Of a stretch of 61,073 nt of DNA, positions 59,536 to 61,073 are shown one piece after another (within the stretch, counting starts at the first letter, position 1; each line of letters opens with the position of its first letter). The notes under the pieces were generated by a model. The model worked only from the letters and a program-made list of their open reading frames with translations. It made no database searches and was not told the DNA's origin. Source of the DNA: an uncultured Anaeroplasmataceae bacterium (GTDB lineage Bacteria; Bacillota_I; Bacilli_A; Acholeplasmatales; Anaeroplasmataceae); the NCBI GenBank assembly GCA_947589245.1, contig CANQBD010000007.1, positions 1 to 61,073 of the forward strand, read 5' to 3'. The translations under genes were made by a program, and so were the position numbers.

Positions 59536-60990
59536 ATGGCAAACTTAGAATTTTTTAATAACCTAAATATGACAACAAAAGTTTTATTATCATTAAGCAT
59601 GATGTTATTAGCTGGTTTTTTAGTCACAAGAATAACTAAGCTTTTAAAGCTTCCCAATGTCAGTGGTTATATAATTGGGGGAATAATTATTGGCCCATGT
59701 TGTCTTAATTTGATATCTAGTGACATTATCAGTCATATGGACTTTGTTAGTGATATTGCTCTTAGCTTTATAGCCTTTGGAGTTGGTAAATTCTTCAAAA
59801 AGGAAGTTTTGAAAAAAGCTGGCAGTAAAGTGATTTTAATAACAATTTTAGAATCATTAGTTGCAATGCTACTAATTACTTTATCAATGCATTTTTTCTT
59901 TAATCTTGATTGGAATTTCTCACTTATTTTAGGTGCCATAGCTTCAGCAACTGCCCCTGCATCAACAATGATGACTATTAAACAGTATCGAGCTAAGGGT
60001 GAATTTGTTGAAATATTACTCCAAATAGTCGCCTTAGATGATATTGTTTGTCTATTAGCATTTAGTGTAGCAACTTCAATTGCCTCTGCAAATGATGGAA
60101 CTTTTTCCGTTTTAGATGTGATTAAACCAATTGGCTTTAACCTTTTAGCTGTTGCAATTGGGGTTGTCCTTGCAATTATCCTAAGGCTTGTTTTAAATCC
60201 GAAAAGAAGTAAAGAAAATCGTTTGATTTTAGTTATTATGGCTTTATTATTATTATGTGGTATTTGTTCAATTATCGAAGTTTCGCCATTGCTTGCTTGT
60301 ATGATATTTAGTACGGTCTATATCAATATTACGGATGATACATATTTATTTCACCAAATTGATAATTTTACACCACCAATCATGCTTTTGTTCTTTGTTT
60401 TATCAGGTATGCGCTTAGATTTGACTACGTTAGCTAGTGTGGGGCTTATAGGTGTTGCTTATTTCTTTATTAGAATAGGTGGTAAATATTTAGGTTCATT
60501 TATTGGTTGCGTCATCACCAAGCAAGATAAAAAAATTCGTAATAACTTAGGTCTTGCTTTAATTCCTCAGGCTGGAGTTGCCATTGGTCTATCAGTTTTA
60601 GGTCAACGTTTATTACCTGCTGATTTAGGAACCCTTTTATCAACTATCATTCTATCATCTTCAGTACTTTATGAATTTGTAGGACCTTCTTGTGCTAAAG
60701 CATCTTTATTCTTATCTGGTTCGATTGAAGGTTATGAAAAAAGAAGAAAGACTGAAGATGTTATGCATGAGGAAACTAAAGAAAATTTAAAGCGTGTCTT
60801 AGATCAAAATGTTGCTGCTGAAAATGCTTGTGATATTTCTAATGAGGAGACAAAAGATGATTTAGAAAAGATAGTTAATAATCTTAATAATGATAATGTC
60901 TCGTCAGATTCTTATTTAAATACTAATACTTGTGAACAAGAAGCTGTTATAAACAAAGGTAATAACTCCAATATAATAAAAAATGTTTAA
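59536..60990 (+). CDS. CPA2-family cation/proton antiporter
   Basis: 484-residue membrane protein with about twelve spans: VTRITKLLKLPNVSGYIIGGIIIGP at the start is the Kef/NapA-type first repeat. The functional region ILGAIASATAPASTM and LQIVALDDIVCLLAFSVA carries the Asp-Asp pair of electrogenic CPA2 exchangers. There is no RCK/TrkA-N domain; instead the last ~95 residues are a hydrophilic tail rich in Glu, Asn and Lys with two 'NEETK/HEETK' stretches. Likely a Na+/H+ or K+/H+ antiporter controlled by the divergent LysR. AGGTGG precedes the ATG. Confidence 0.9.
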   Translation: MANLEFFNNLNMTTKVLLSLSMMLLAGFLVTRITKLLKLPNVSGYIIGGIIIGPCCLNLISSDIISHMDFVSDIALSFIAFGVGKFFKKEVLKKAGSKVILITILESLVAMLLITLSMHFFFNLDWNFSLILGAIASATAPASTMMTIKQYRAKGEFVEILLQIVALDDIVCLLAFSVATSIASANDGTFSVLDVIKPIGFNLLAVAIGVVLAIILRLVLNPKRSKENRLILVIMALLLLCGICSIIEVSPLLACMIFSTVYINITDDTYLFHQIDNFTPPIMLLFFVLSGMRLDLTTLASVGLIGVAYFFIRIGGKYLGSFIGCVITKQDKKIRNNLGLALIPQAGVAIGLSVLGQRLLPADLGTLLSTIILSSSVLYEFVGPSCAKASLFLSGSIEGYEKRRKTEDVMHEETKENLKRVLDQNVAAENACDISNEETKDDLEKIVNNLNNDNVSSDSYLNTNTCEQEAVINKGNNSNIIKNV

Positions 60991-61000
60991 ATATAAAAGG

Positions 61001-61039
61001 GGCTGTTAAGAAACTAAAAAGTTTCTAACGGCTTCTTTT
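61001..61039 (+). terminator. Terminator after the antiporter gene
   Basis: GGCTGTTA-GAAACT pairs with AGTTTC-TAACGGC (one bulged A, one wobble) around AAAA, followed by TTCTTTTT. Confidence 0.8.
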
Positions 61040-61073
61040 TGCTTTAAAAGGCACCTTTTTGATACAATTTGAG

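Noticed and set aside
1-61073. CRISPR array or cas genes
   Set aside because: No regularly spaced direct repeats and no Cas-like protein were seen.
1-61073. Mycoplasma-type code with TGA as tryptophan
   Set aside because: TGA ends several genes at sensible places (phoH, the 23151 gene, the second MarR) and Trp positions use TGG, so the standard bacterial code applies.

Overview
The window is a low-GC chromosome segment, about 30% by eye, from a Gram-positive, endospore-forming member of the Firmicutes. The standard code is used: TGA acts as stop and Trp is TGG. Sporulation genes are spread through it (YqfC/YqfD, GerW/YtfJ, a CotJ-type catalase operon, SpoIVA). A T-box in front of ileS, a preQ1 riboswitch, YneF, YlmE/YlmH and ParE/ParC fit Bacilli in the broad sense. 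The compact layout and very high A+T suggest an Erysipelotrichia-like or neighbouring uncultured lineage; that placement is inference. A MurE with the DNPR motif points to meso-diaminopimelate peptidoglycan. Starts in this genome often follow a GGTGAT-N4-ATG pattern, which I used to choose between start codons.

Core region 1 (1-48607) is mostly housekeeping. It opens with the 3' part of a tRNA-Ser, then murE-mraY, a LysR regulator, a pseudouridine synthase, yqfC-yqfD and phoH. Next come a D,D-carboxypeptidase, a degenerate TtcA-like protein, and a MarR regulator with a heterodimeric ABC exporter. A decayed IS3-type remnant sits before the T-box-controlled ileS. Then follow deoC-deoD, a YmfF/YmfH-type M16 peptidase pair, a short SSB, a terpene-cyclase-fold protein with a flavodoxin-like protein, yneF, a ferredoxin, a fused CotJA-CotJB with CotJC, a GNAT protein, plsY and parE-parC. 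A second MarR/ABC/ABC cassette follows. After it come preQ1-queT, ylmE-ylmH-MATE-mtnN, ytfI-gerW, rnhA, a second divergent MurE-like ligase, uvrB, L-serine dehydratase and an RlmCD-type rRNA methyltransferase.

The accessory region (48608-56520) begins right after the methyltransferase gene, a gene class known as an integration hot spot for mobile elements. It holds relic coding fragments, an AlbA_2/Schlafen-like protein with KxEI-type repeats, and a broken recombinase that reads as tyrosine-integrase N-terminus joined to serine-recombinase middle. An orphan fragment resembling an RlmD/RumA C-terminal tail follows. Beyond these lies a probable defence or toxin cluster: a small protein with an NFLKH motif, a KAP-like P-loop NTPase split by a frameshift in an A7 run, a small HTH protein, and a multi-hairpin non-coding RNA with its own promoter directly upstream of a 332-residue protein with an NFIKH motif. 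The RNA plus its downstream gene is the best candidate here for an undescribed system.

Core region 2 (56521-61073) has a short two-hairpin transcript with a UUCG terminator, spoIVA behind a sigma-E-like promoter, and a LysR regulator divergent from a CPA2-type cation/proton antiporter. All identifications come from reading the sequence and from known family motifs; no database search was run.
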